A stretch of DNA of 64,000 nt. It comes from Accumulibacter sp. GTDB taxonomy: Bacteria; Pseudomonadota; Gammaproteobacteria; Burkholderiales; Rhodocyclaceae. Each line of letters begins with the position of its first letter. Within the stretch, counting starts at the first letter, position 1. Below, one piece after another: positions 54,413 to 63,698 of the stretch. The position numbers and the translations under genes are program-made. Under the pieces are notes generated by a model that ran no database searches, was not told where the DNA came from, and saw nothing but the letters and a program-made list of their open reading frames with translations. The stretch lies in assembly GCA_024235715.1 (NCBI GenBank), contig JACKLW010000014.1, positions 1 to 64,000 of the forward strand, written 5' to 3'.

Positions 54413-57166
54413 TCAGTTTTTTCGTGCTTTTCCGGCGTCGCCGGCAACGACCAGCGTCAGTTGCTCCGGGTCGATGTACTTGCGGAAGGCAGCGTTTACC
54501 TGCTCCGGAGTCAGCGCCATTATGCGTTCCTCGAATTCCTTCGAGTACCGCCAGTCGTGGCCAAGGTCGAGCAGGGACGTCCAGCGGGCGGCAACCGCGC
54601 CGTCCTGCGAGCGGGCGACCGCGCGCGCCTGGAGAATGCCCTTCTTGGCCTCGGCGACTTCCTCGGCGGTAAAGCCGTCGCGTCGGGCGCGCGTCAGTTC
54701 TTCGCGGAAAGCCTGCTCGGCGCGAATTACGTTCTGCGGCGCTGCCATCGCCGCAAAGCTCCACGACGACAAATTCTCGCGCATGCCGATCGACAGCGAG
54801 GAAGCGGCACTATAGCTGAGGCCGTCCTTCTGTCGCAGGCGATCCATCAGCCGGCTCGACAGCCCGCTGCTGCCACCGAAGATGTTGTTGGCCACGTAGA
54901 GGGCCGGCGCGTCGGCGTCGTCGAACTGCAGCATCAGGTCGAGACGCGCGCGCACGAAGGCGTTCTCCTTGTCGGGTGTGTCGATGACGATGCGCTCTGC
55001 CGCCACCGGGCGGAACTCGCGATCGACGCGGCTGTAGGGCGATCGCGAAACGTACTTGGGAAACAGTTGCCTGAGTTCTTCGGCAATCGCCTGTTCGTCG
55101 AAGTCGCCGACGATGGCGATCTCGCCGCGCGCAGTGCCGATCAGGTCGCGGTGATAGCTGACCACGTCCTCCAGCGTCGTCGAGCGTAGCTGTTCGATGC
55201 GTTCGGCGAGCCGCGCGTGGTAACGCGGGTCGCCCGGCGGGTAGGTGTTGAAATGCGCCGCCAGGGCGTCGCTGGAAAGCGTCTGCGGATCGTCGAGCTG
55301 GGCTTGCACGCCGGTCAGCGTCTGGCGCTTGAGCTCTTCGAATTCGGCGCTCGGGAAGCTGGGTTCCCGGAGCAGCTGCGCAAGCAGCTTGAGCGCCTCG
55401 GGCAGGTGCTCGCGAGTCGTTTCGAAGTGCGTCAGGCCGCCACGGATCTTCAGGCGTGTGAATTCGTCGTCGATCTGCTGGCGGTTCATTTGGCCGCTGC
55501 CGCGGGTGAGCATGGCCATCGCCAGCGCGCCGGCCATGTCGCGATTGCGCAGCGAGTCGAGGTCGCCCCAGCGGAAGCTGGTGGCCACGTTGACCGTCTG
55601 GCCACGGTTCTTCTTCGGCAGCAGCGCGACCTTCAGTTCACCGACGCTCGGGAGACTGGAGCGCTGGTTGATGTTCTCGTGAGAAGCGTCGAAGACCTCG
55701 CCGCTGTCGCCCTTCTCCTTGGGCTGGAAGTCGGCCAGCACCTGCGCCGCGTTGGGTGCCGGCGCGATCGCGGCGCGCAGTGGCGCGTCCTCGGGAACGA
55801 AGCTGCCGAGGACGCGGTTGTCGCGCACGAAGTACTTGCCGGCAGCCGCGTCGACCTGCGCCGGCTTGATCTGCTCGAGTTGATCGCGGGCGTGGAAGAA
55901 CAGCCGCCAGTCGCCGAGTGCGATGTACTCCGAAAGCATCACCGCGAAGGCTTCCGGGTTGGCCAGTGCCCGTTCGTAGGCAGTTCGCGCCTGCGCCACC
56001 GGACGCTCGAGTTCGGCAGCGGTCGCCGCCTGGCGCGCGAAACCGCCCTCGATGACTTCGATCATCTTGTCGCGCGCGAGGTCCAGTGATTCCCCCTTGT
56101 TGACCATCGCGCCGAAGACCACGAAGCCGGGGTCGCGGGCGTCGATGCTGTATGAGAAAACCTGTGCCGCCAGGCCTGTCTTGACGAGTGCCTGGTAGAG
56201 GCGACCGTTCGGCGTGTCGCCGAGTATTTCAGTGGCCATCCCGATGGCGTCGGCGTCGGCGTGCAGGCTCGAGGGTGTGCGGTAGGCCATGGTCAGTAGC
56301 TGTACCTCCCCTTTACGTCGAACGACGAACTGTCGCTCGCCGTCGGCCGTCGGTTCGACGGTCCACTGCGCGGCCAGCTTGCGTGTCGGTTTGGGCAGGC
56401 TGCCAAAGCTGGTGGCAATCCACTTCAGCGCCTGCTGCTGGTCGAACTTCCCGGCGACCGTCAGGACGGCATTGTCCGGCTGATAGAAGTTTCGATAGAA
56501 AGCCTGCAGATTCTCGATCCTGACGTTCTCGATGTCGCTGCGTGCGCCGATGGTGCTGTTGCCGTAGTTGTGCCAGTCAAAGAGCATCGACTGCAGGCGC
56601 TTGAGCATCACGCTTGCCGGCTGGTTTTCTCCCATCTCGAATTCGTTGCGTACCACGCTCATCTCGCTGTCCAGGTCTTTCCTGGCAATGAACGAGTTGA
56701 CCATTGCGTCGGCGCTCCACGCCAGGGCCCACTTGAGGTTGTCGGCGGTGGCAGGAAAGGTGACGTAGTAATTGGTTCGGTCGAGCCAGGTCGTACCGTT
56801 GATCCTGAAGCCGCGTGACTTGAATTCCCTGGTCGGGTCAGGAAAGTTCTTCGATCCCTTGAACATCAGATGTTCCAGCAGGTGTGCCATGCCCGTCTCG
56901 CCATAGTTTTCGTTGCGCGAGCCCACCAGGTAGGTGACGTTCACGGTGGCCGTTGGCTTGGCGGCATCGGGAAAGAGGATGAAATGCAGGCCGTTGGCCA
57001 GGCGGTACTCGCTGATGCCTTCCACCGTGCTCAGTTTTTCGACGCCGGCCGGCAACTGGCTGCCTGCCGCCGTTGCCTGTGCTTGTTGCGCGCCGACGCC
57101 TGCCGGCGCGAAGCTCACTAGCAGCGACGACAGGATGCATGCGGCAGCCATTTTCAGTCTGTTCAT
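54413..57166 (-). CDS. Periplasmic M16 zinc metallopeptidase
   Basis: A 917-residue M16 (pitrilysin/PqqL-type) peptidase with a signal peptide (about 1-28, ending GVGA). The N-terminal catalytic half has the inverted zinc motif HLLEH (95-99) and the distal Glu in SVVRNEFEMGEN. The C-terminal half repeats the fold without the zinc motif, giving a clamshell of two halves as in the family. It likely degrades peptides in the periplasm. ATG 57166 has GGAG eight bases before it; an in-frame GTG at 57175 is less likely. Confidence 0.92.
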   Translation of the reverse strand: MNRLKMAAACILSSLLVSFAPAGVGAQQAQATAAGSQLPAGVEKLSTVEGISEYRLANGLHFILFPDAAKPTATVNVTYLVGSRNENYGETGMAHLLEHLMFKGSKNFPDPTREFKSRGFRINGTTWLDRTNYYVTFPATADNLKWALAWSADAMVNSFIARKDLDSEMSVVRNEFEMGENQPASVMLKRLQSMLFDWHNYGNSTIGARSDIENVRIENLQAFYRNFYQPDNAVLTVAGKFDQQQALKWIATSFGSLPKPTRKLAAQWTVEPTADGERQFVVRRKGEVQLLTMAYRTPSSLHADADAIGMATEILGDTPNGRLYQALVKTGLAAQVFSYSIDARDPGFVVFGAMVNKGESLDLARDKMIEVIEGGFARQAATAAELERPVAQARTAYERALANPEAFAVMLSEYIALGDWRLFFHARDQLEQIKPAQVDAAAGKYFVRDNRVLGSFVPEDAPLRAAIAPAPNAAQVLADFQPKEKGDSGEVFDASHENINQRSSLPSVGELKVALLPKKNRGQTVNVATSFRWGDLDSLRNRDMAGALAMAMLTRGSGQMNRQQIDDEFTRLKIRGGLTHFETTREHLPEALKLLAQLLREPSFPSAEFEELKRQTLTGVQAQLDDPQTLSSDALAAHFNTYPPGDPRYHARLAERIEQLRSTTLEDVVSYHRDLIGTARGEIAIVGDFDEQAIAEELRQLFPKYVSRSPYSRVDREFRPVAAERIVIDTPDKENAFVRARLDLMLQFDDADAPALYVANNIFGGSSGLSSRLMDRLRQKDGLSYSAASSLSIGMRENLSSWSFAAMAAPQNVIRAEQAFREELTRARRDGFTAEEVAEAKKGILQARAVARSQDGAVAARWTSLLDLGHDWRYSKEFEERIMALTPEQVNAAFRKYIDPEQLTLVVAGDAGKARKN

Positions 57167-57593
57167 GATTACCACTCCACACGGGTTGCGGCCAGCGTTC
57201 GATGAACTGCGTCCTGTCCGGCGACCCGGCCCGGGTTGACAAGGCAGTCGAGCACGGTTTGCCAGAAAGAGGACGGCCCGGCCAGAGGGAGGGTCTGGGC
57301 GGGCCGGGTGCTACCGTCGTTGCCGCACAGGGGAGGGGGAGGGGGCACAGCAGCGACAGGGAGAAGCGTACCGAATTGGCTGATCCTGATCTGTTGGTTC
57401 TCTGTCCCTGTTGTGTAACGGCCTGTGATCTGTCCGCACCGGCCAGGATCCTCGTCAGCGTTGGCGCCGGCCCGGTGTTTTCCGCAGTGCTTGCCGACCG
57501 CCGCTGCCATCGCTTGCCTTCTGTTCGACCGCGCTGGCATTATTCGGGACTCTGGCCGCCACAATGGCGCCACAAACTGAAAGGAAACCATTG
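57167..57593. other. Divergent intergenic region
   Basis: This stretch must hold the promoter of the M16 peptidase (minus) and of the small unknown gene (plus). A weak sigma-70-like element TTGCCT-18-CATTAT (57514-57543) faces the latter. CCCGGCC and GGCCGGG (57277-57283, 57302-57308) form an inverted repeat. No gene is recognisable. Confidence 0.45.
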
Positions 57594-57872
57594 ATGACTC
57601 AAGATGCGGATGATCGCGGGTTGGCGGCCGTCGTGCTGGAGCGCCTGGAGAAGGAGCGGCTCCCCCGCGCCCTCGACCTGAAAGAGAAGGTCGATTCCGG
57701 CGCGCGACTGGACGACATGGACATTGCTTTTCTCGAGCGGGTCTTCGCCGACAGCGAAGATCTCAGGCCCATGGTGGCGCGGCATCCGGAATACCAGGAG
57801 CTGGCGGCACGGCTGGTCGAGCTCTACGAACACATCACCTCCAAGGCTCTGGAAAACGAGAAGGCCGGCTGA
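57594..57872 (+). CDS. Small unknown helical protein
   Basis: A 92-residue acidic, helical protein I do not recognise, without signal peptide or membrane segment. ATG 57594 follows AAAGGAAACCATTG, a good ribosome binding site, and the residue composition is typical of a real protein (LEKERLPRALDLKEKVDSG, FLERVFADSEDLRP). It is monocistronic between divergent and convergent neighbours. No function can be proposed. Confidence 0.65.
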   Translation: MTQDADDRGLAAVVLERLEKERLPRALDLKEKVDSGARLDDMDIAFLERVFADSEDLRPMVARHPEYQELAARLVELYEHITSKALENEKAG

Positions 57873-58218
57873 CTCGCCGTGCCGCCGTTGGCCCCGTTGA
57901 TGTGAGAGTAGCGCACGCGCCTCGCGAAGTTTCCGTCTCGCGGCGCGCGAGAGGCGTCGCTAAAGAGGGGGCGGTCATGACTTCCATGGTCCGGGATGTT
58001 ATCTCGACAGGTCATGACCGCTGGCCCATTTCCCGCTCAAGGGCGAGGTCGTCGTTCAGTTGGCCAGTGGTGTGCGCGCCTTGCCCGCGCAGCCCTGGAA
58101 TCGCCGCCTTCTCGGGCGGCCATCAACCCGGCGTCGGTCCGTCACGCAGCAAGCGCTTCGGCACCCGTCGTCGCAGCAGCAGTCTGTCCGGGCAGTGCGG
58201 CTTGTGATTGACGCACGC
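57873..58218. other. Intergenic stretch between convergent genes
   Basis: This stretch separates the small unknown gene from the convergent SulP gene. TCTCGCG-GCG-CGCGAGA (57936-57952) is a perfect seven-base-pair hairpin and may end transcription, although no T-run follows. Nothing else is recognisable. Confidence 0.4.
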
Positions 58219-60063
58219 TTATCGTGCGCCAGGCTCGCCCCTTGGCGCTTCCACCTCTGCCGCTACCGCCTCGGCTTCCACCTCTGCCGCCGGCCCGTCC
58301 GCTTCCGTTGCGGGCAGGTGCTCCTGGTGGCCTGCCAATCCCCGTGCGTCCTCGGCCTCGTCGACTTTGCTGCGCGTGCCGTGGCTGCGCCAATGACGAA
58401 CCGCCTGGCGCATGGTCGGGAAAGCACGTTGGCGAAGTGCCTCATCGGGATGTTTGGTGGTCTTCAGCCATTGCTCGAACTCGACTTGTCTTCCTGCGAG
58501 AACGAGGGTGATGTTCTTTGCTGCCAGCTCGCTGTCCAGCCGGCCCAGGGTGTCGATGCCGGTGATGTCGACGTCGGTCATGGCAATCATGTCCAGCACC
58601 ACGCGTTCGACGGGGACCTTTTGGCGGGCGATCGCCCGATGCACTTCGGCGCGGAAATGGTTGGCATTGAAGAAGACCAGCGGACCGCAGAAGCGCAGGA
58701 GCAGCAGTCCGTCGATCGTTGCCGCGTCGGGAAACAGCCTGTGGTTGTAGAGCCCGGCGCGGCCACGAACATTGACCAGTTCTTCGCAGTCCGGGCGCGC
58801 GACCTTGCGGATGAACATCAGCAGGGCCAGTGTCACGGCCAGCATGATCGCCTTGATGGCCCCGAAGGCGAGCACCCCGAGCATGGTGATCACGCCGAGT
58901 ACCACTGCCGAGCGCTCGATCAGCTGGTAGCGCTTGAAGACCTGGAAGTCGAGCAAGTGCCACGAGGCGAAGAGCAGCACCACTCCCAGGGCCGGTATCG
59001 GCAACCAGGCCAGCGAGCCGGTGCCGACCAGCAGCAGCAGGGAAATCGCCGCTGCCGCAACAATGCTGACCATCTGTGTGCGGCCGCCGTTGGCATCGCT
59101 CACCGCGGTGCGCGAGTCCGCGCCGGTGACGGCAAAGCCCTGCGACAGCGCCGAGACGATGTTGGCCAGACCAAAGGCGGCGAATTCGCGGTCGACGTCG
59201 ATGTCGTAGCCGTTGCGTTCGGCAAAGCTGCGCGCGGTGAGCATGCCGCTGGTAAACAGTACCAGCGCCAGACCGGCCGCCGAAGCGGCCAGTTCGCCAA
59301 CGACGTCAAGATGTAGTTCGGGTATCACCAGATCAGGCAATCCGGCGGCCACCGGGCCGATCAGGGCGACACCGAAATCGTCGAGCCCGAAGAGAAATGC
59401 GGCCAGACCAGCAAGGGCCATGGTCACCAGCGACGCCGGAACGACTTTCGTGTAGCGTGGCAGGAAATACATCACGGCCGCGCAGCAGAGCGACAGGATG
59501 ACGGTTGGCCAGTGGGCCCTGAGGACCAACTCGGGAATCTCCATCAGCTGTTTGAAGAAGCGGGTGGCCTCGGGTTTGCTGCCGAGAACCTTGCCCACCT
59601 GACCGATCATGATCGACAGCGAGACGCCGTTGAGCAGACCGATGATGATCGGCCGGGCAAGGAAGTCTGCCAGGCCACCGAGGCGCAGAAAGCTCGCCGA
59701 CAGGCAGAAAAGGCCGGTCAGCATGGTCAGCGCGATGCTGTACGAGAGGTAGAGGCCGCTGTTGGCCGCCGCCAATGGTGCGATCACGGCGGCCAGCATC
59801 GCGCAGGTCGCCGCGTCGGGCCCAATGATCAACTGCCGCGAAGTGCCGGTGAAGGCGTACACCACCATCGGCAGGATCGATGCATACAGGCCGGTCGACG
59901 GACTGAACCCGGCCAGCTGTGCGTAGGCGATGGCGATCGGGATGGCCACCGCGGCCACCGACAGGCCGGCCCTGATGTCGTGCGGCCAGTCGGCGGCACG
60001 GTACTTGAGCAGCGGCATCAGCCCGGGCAACACGCGATTGAGATGGCTAACGATGGCAGACAT
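58219..60063 (-). CDS. SulP-family anion transporter with STAS domain
   Basis: A 614-residue SulP (SLC26-type) permease. Membrane part about 25-430 with the signature GLYASILPMVVYAFTGTSRQLIIGPDAATCAML, then a STAS domain (about 445-560: LLLLRFCGPLVFFNANHF, VVLDMIAMTDVDITGIDTL). The tail after about 575 is Ala/Glu-rich low complexity. Family members carry sulfate, bicarbonate or dicarboxylates; the substrate here is unknown. ATG 60063 follows GAGGTAACAGA. The next gene upstream, the FadR-family regulator, is divergent. Confidence 0.92.
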   Translation of the reverse strand: MSAIVSHLNRVLPGLMPLLKYRAADWPHDIRAGLSVAAVAIPIAIAYAQLAGFSPSTGLYASILPMVVYAFTGTSRQLIIGPDAATCAMLAAVIAPLAAANSGLYLSYSIALTMLTGLFCLSASFLRLGGLADFLARPIIIGLLNGVSLSIMIGQVGKVLGSKPEATRFFKQLMEIPELVLRAHWPTVILSLCCAAVMYFLPRYTKVVPASLVTMALAGLAAFLFGLDDFGVALIGPVAAGLPDLVIPELHLDVVGELAASAAGLALVLFTSGMLTARSFAERNGYDIDVDREFAAFGLANIVSALSQGFAVTGADSRTAVSDANGGRTQMVSIVAAAAISLLLLVGTGSLAWLPIPALGVVLLFASWHLLDFQVFKRYQLIERSAVVLGVITMLGVLAFGAIKAIMLAVTLALLMFIRKVARPDCEELVNVRGRAGLYNHRLFPDAATIDGLLLLRFCGPLVFFNANHFRAEVHRAIARQKVPVERVVLDMIAMTDVDITGIDTLGRLDSELAAKNITLVLAGRQVEFEQWLKTTKHPDEALRQRAFPTMRQAVRHWRSHGTRSKVDEAEDARGLAGHQEHLPATEADGPAAEVEAEAVAAEVEAPRGEPGAR

Positions 60064-60289
60064 TCTGTTACCTCGACGGTTCGTTCGGCCACTGGCGGGG
60101 CTTTTGGAGGACGTCGGCATGAGCGCGACGCGCGGCTGATTGTAACAGCAAAGAGAAGGCCGTCGACCGGCCTCCGGCGAGGCGGGCGGCAGTGCGTCGC
60201 TCGCCCTGGGCTGTAGCTTCCTCTGCCGACGTGCTTCCGGCGAGGGCAGGTATTGCATCGCTCGCCGCTTGTAGTATCCTGCCAGGAAG

Positions 60290-60300
60290 TTGTCAGACAA
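60290..60300. promoter_or_regulatory. FadR/GlcC-type operator TTGTCAGACAA
   Basis: A perfect palindrome fitting the FadR-subfamily operator pattern TNGTNNNACNA. It lies at the expected transcription start (candidate elements TTGCAT 60253-60258 and TATCCT 60275-60280) and just before the regulator's start codon, so the regulator probably represses itself and the glc genes. Binding is not shown. Confidence 0.65.
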
Positions 60301-60310
60301 CCGGGCTCCT

Positions 60311-61063
60311 ATGCTTGCCAATGAGTTGAAAAGAAGTTCGCGCCGGCCGCGCCTGAGCGAGGAAGTGTCAATTGCTCTGGAAGGGCAGATCGCGCGTGGC
60401 GAGGTCAAGCCGGGCGAGCAGTTGCCGGTCGAAAAAGTGCTGGCCGGGACATTCGGCGTCAGCCGCGCGGTGATCCGCGAAGCGATTGCGCGGCTGAAGG
60501 CCGACGGACGCGTCGAGACACGGCAGGGGGCGGGTGCCTTCGTTGCCCTGGTGCCAAAGAGCCTGAACTTCAGGTTCTGGCAGGGCGATGGCCCGGCGCT
60601 GGCGGAACTGCGCGAGATCTTCGAGTTGCGGGCGATGGTCGAAAGCGCGATTGCCGAGCTGGCGGCGCGCCGTCGCCTGCCGGCCGACATCACGACCATA
60701 CGTTGTTTTCTGCACGCCATGGACGACGCACTGGCAAACGGCAGCGACGGATCCGAAGCCGATGACGATTTCCACCTGGCGATTGCCGCTGCAACCCACA
60801 ACAGCTACACGCGTCGCCTCGTGGAGTTCCTTGGGCGGCATTTCTCCGAGTCACGTCGTCTGGCATGGACCATGCCGGATGGCAACAGCGCGCTGCCGCA
60901 GCAGGCGCAGGCAGAGCACCGGCGGCTCTTCGAGGCCGTCGTCGCCGGCAAACCGCGCCGCGCGCGCCGGTACGCGCATGAGCATGTGCGTTGCGCCGCC
61001 CGGCGTGTGGGCATCGAGCTGGCCGGCGATCTGGTCAGCGAGAGATCGGCGGAGCTCGGGTGA
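60311..61063 (+). CDS. FadR-subfamily GntR regulator, probable glcDEF regulator
   Basis: A 250-residue regulator: N-terminal winged helix (about 15-85, GEQLPVEKVLAGTFGVSRAVIREAIARLKADGRVETRQGAGAFV) and C-terminal FCD ligand-binding domain (about 100-225; metal/ligand residues within DDDFHLAIAAATHN and AEHRRLFEAVVAG). GlcC, LldR and PdhR are relatives. glcD follows 70 bp downstream on the same strand, so glycolate or a similar hydroxyacid is the likely effector. ATG 60311 is chosen; a TTG at 60290 would place the start inside the operator. Confidence 0.87.
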   Translation: MLANELKRSSRRPRLSEEVSIALEGQIARGEVKPGEQLPVEKVLAGTFGVSRAVIREAIARLKADGRVETRQGAGAFVALVPKSLNFRFWQGDGPALAELREIFELRAMVESAIAELAARRRLPADITTIRCFLHAMDDALANGSDGSEADDDFHLAIAAATHNSYTRRLVEFLGRHFSESRRLAWTMPDGNSALPQQAQAEHRRLFEAVVAGKPRRARRYAHEHVRCAARRVGIELAGDLVSERSAELG

Positions 61064-61133
61064 GCATCGACGCTCGCGTCGTCGCGCCCGTTTCCTCGGC
61101 GCGGTCATCAACTTCTCGATCGGAGGATCCCCA

Positions 61134-62615
61134 ATGAGCATCGAAAGCAGCGTTGCCGACCGGCGTTTCCCCGTGGACCGGCAGGCCCTGGTCAACCGTC
61201 TGCGGGAGGTGCTGCCCGCGCAGGCGCTGCTCGTCGAGGAAGAAGCGATGCGGCCCTACGATTGCGACGGACTCACTGCCTATCGGCAATTGCCGTTGAT
61301 CGTTGCGCTGCCGGCAGACGAAGGGCAGGCACAGGCGATCCTCAAGGTCTGCCATGAGCTGAAGGCGCCGGTAGTGCCGCGCGGTGCGGCCACCGGCCTC
61401 TCGGGTGGCGCGATGCCGCATCGTGACGGCGTTCTGGTTTCGCTGGCCAAGCTCAAGAAGATCATTCGCGTGGACCCCGTGTCGCGCACGGCGGTGGTCC
61501 AGCCCGGGGTGCGCAACCTGTCGGTTTCCGAAGCGGCGGCGCCGTACGGCCTGTACTACGCGCCCGATCCTTCGTCGCAGATTGCCTGCACGATCGGCGG
61601 CAATGTCGCCGAGAACGCCGGCGGCGTGCATTGCCTGAAGTATGGCCTGACGGTGCACAACGTTCTGCGCGTGCGCGGCCTGACCATCGAGGGCGAGATC
61701 GTCGAGTTCGGCAACGCGGCGCTGGACGCGCCCGGCTACGACCTGCTGGCACTGCTCAACGGCTCCGAAGGCCTGCTGGCGATGATCACCGAGGTGACGG
61801 TCAAGCTGACGCCCAAACCCGAACTGGCGCAGGTGGTGATCGCGTCTTTCGCCGACGTGCGGCTGGCCGGAGATGCGGTCGCCAGCATCATCGCTGCCGG
61901 CATCATCCCGGCCGGACTGGAAATGATGGACAAGAAGGCGATCCATGCCGTCGAGCCCTACGTCAATGCCGGCTACGACATGGACGCCGAAGCCATCCTG
62001 CTCTGCGAGTCGGACGGTACCCCCGAAGAGGTCGCCGAGGAGATCGGTCGGATGACGGCGGTTCTCGAGAAGAGCGGCGCCTCGGGAATCCGCGTCTCGC
62101 AGGACGAAGGCGAGCGGCTGAAGTTCTGGGCCGGGCGCAAGGCGGCGTTCCCGGCGGTCGGCCGGATGACCCCGGACTATCTGTGCATGGACGGGACGAT
62201 TCCGAGGAAGCGTCTGGCCGAGATGCTGCTGGCGATCAACGGCCTGTCGGAAAAGTACGCCTTGCGTTGTGCGAACGTCTTCCACGCCGGCGACGGCAAT
62301 CTGCATCCCCTGATCATGTACGACGCGAACCAGCCCGGAGAACTCGAGCGCGCCGCGGCCTTCGGCGCCGAGATACTGCAACTGTCGGTCAGGTTCGGTG
62401 GCACCATCACTGGCGAGCACGGTGTTGGCATCGAAAAGATCGCCGTCATGGCCGAACAGTTCTCGCTTGCCGAGATCGCCACTTTCCACGGTCTCAAGGC
62501 TGCCTTTGACGAGCATGGGCTACTCAACCCCGGCAAGGGCGTGCCGACGCTTGCCCGTTGCCGCGAGTACACTCAGGCCCGAGCCGGCAGCGCAGCAACA
62601 CCGACGAGGTCGTGA
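61134..62615 (+). CDS. glcD: Glycolate oxidase subunit GlcD
   Basis: A 493-residue FAD-binding subunit of membrane-associated glycolate dehydrogenase (glycolate to glyoxylate). The PCMH-type FAD domain (about 55-230) includes PVVPRGAATGLSGGAMP and CTIGGNVAENAGGVHCLKYG; the C-terminal FAD-oxidase domain ends with NVFHAGDGNLHPLI and GTITGEHGVGIEK. CGGAGG precedes ATG 61134. It overlaps glcE by 1-4 bp. D-lactate oxidation is possible for the family; the glcDEF arrangement favours glycolate. Confidence 0.94.
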   Translation: MSIESSVADRRFPVDRQALVNRLREVLPAQALLVEEEAMRPYDCDGLTAYRQLPLIVALPADEGQAQAILKVCHELKAPVVPRGAATGLSGGAMPHRDGVLVSLAKLKKIIRVDPVSRTAVVQPGVRNLSVSEAAAPYGLYYAPDPSSQIACTIGGNVAENAGGVHCLKYGLTVHNVLRVRGLTIEGEIVEFGNAALDAPGYDLLALLNGSEGLLAMITEVTVKLTPKPELAQVVIASFADVRLAGDAVASIIAAGIIPAGLEMMDKKAIHAVEPYVNAGYDMDAEAILLCESDGTPEEVAEEIGRMTAVLEKSGASGIRVSQDEGERLKFWAGRKAAFPAVGRMTPDYLCMDGTIPRKRLAEMLLAINGLSEKYALRCANVFHAGDGNLHPLIMYDANQPGELERAAAFGAEILQLSVRFGGTITGEHGVGIEKIAVMAEQFSLAEIATFHGLKAAFDEHGLLNPGKGVPTLARCREYTQARAGSAATPTRS

Positions 62616-63685
62616 TGGAAGCATTGATCGAAAACTGGGTCGGTCGCGTTGCCGAAGCGGCAAGTGCCGGCCGTAGTCTTGCCATTCGTGGTGGTGGCAG
62701 CAAAGCCTTCTACGGTCACCCGGAAAACGGCGACGTCCTCGAAGTCGGTGCCTACCGCGGCATCGTCGCCTACGAACCGACCGAGCTGGTGGTCACTGCG
62801 CGCGCCGGGACGCCGTTGAGCGAACTGGCAGCGGCGCTCGCCGAGCAAGGACAGTGGCTGCCCTTCGAGCCGCCGCACTTCGGTGCCGCGGCGACCCTAG
62901 GCGGGATGCTGGCCGCCGGCCTGTCGGGACCGCGCCGGCAGGCAGTTGGTGCGGTGCGTGATTTCGTCCTCGGCGTGAAAGTCCTGAGTGGTGCCGGCGA
63001 AGTGCTCTCCTTCGGCGGGCAGGTGATGAAGAATGTCGCCGGGTATGACGTGCCACGGCTGATGGCCGGCAGCCTCGGTACGCTTGGCGTGCTGCTCGAG
63101 GTTTCGCTCAAGGTGCTGCCGTTGCCGGTTGCCGAGAAGAGCCTGCGTTTCACGATCGACGAGGCTTCGGCGCTGGCAAGACTCAACCAGTGGGGCGGCC
63201 AGCCCCTGCCGATTTCGGCGTCGGCCTGGCACGACGGGGTGCTCACGCTGCGCCTCTCGGGCGCTGCAGCGGCGGTGGCGGCCGCGCAGCGGGCCCTGGC
63301 TGGCGAGGAGTTGCCGGAGGCAGATGCAGTCGCTTTCTGGCAGTCGTTGCGCGAGCAGACGCACGCTTTCTTCGCCGGTGACGGGCCCCTGTGGCGTCTG
63401 TCGCTGCCTTCTGTGGCACCGCGGCAGGCGCTTCCCGGATCGACGCTGATCGAATGGGGCGGCGCACAACGATGGCTGCGGGGGGGTGATTCCCGGGCGA
63501 TACGCGAGGCCGCCGCAAAGGCCGGTGGGCACGCAACGCTGTTTCGCGCCGACGACGCGCTGAAAGCGTCGGCTGGCGTCTTCCAGCCGCTGCCGGCTCC
63601 CCTGCTGCGCATTCATCGCAATCTGAAGCACGCCTTCGATCCGCAGGGGGTATTCAACCGCGGCCGGATGTATCCGGGACTATGA
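62615..63685 (+). CDS. glcE: Glycolate oxidase FAD-binding subunit GlcE
   Basis: A 356-residue second FAD-binding subunit. LAIRGGGSKAFYG, GTPLSELAAALAEQGQWLPFEPPHFG, AATLGGMLAAGLSGPRR and VMKNVAGYDVPRLMAGSLGTLGVL are the typical FAD motifs. ATG 62615 overlaps the glcD stop; GTG 62612 is the alternative. glcF starts 13 bp after its stop. Confidence 0.94.
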   Translation: MEALIENWVGRVAEAASAGRSLAIRGGGSKAFYGHPENGDVLEVGAYRGIVAYEPTELVVTARAGTPLSELAAALAEQGQWLPFEPPHFGAAATLGGMLAAGLSGPRRQAVGAVRDFVLGVKVLSGAGEVLSFGGQVMKNVAGYDVPRLMAGSLGTLGVLLEVSLKVLPLPVAEKSLRFTIDEASALARLNQWGGQPLPISASAWHDGVLTLRLSGAAAAVAAAQRALAGEELPEADAVAFWQSLREQTHAFFAGDGPLWRLSLPSVAPRQALPGSTLIEWGGAQRWLRGGDSRAIREAAAKAGGHATLFRADDALKASAGVFQPLPAPLLRIHRNLKHAFDPQGVFNRGRMYPGL

Positions 63686-63698
63686 GAGTTCGCTGACC

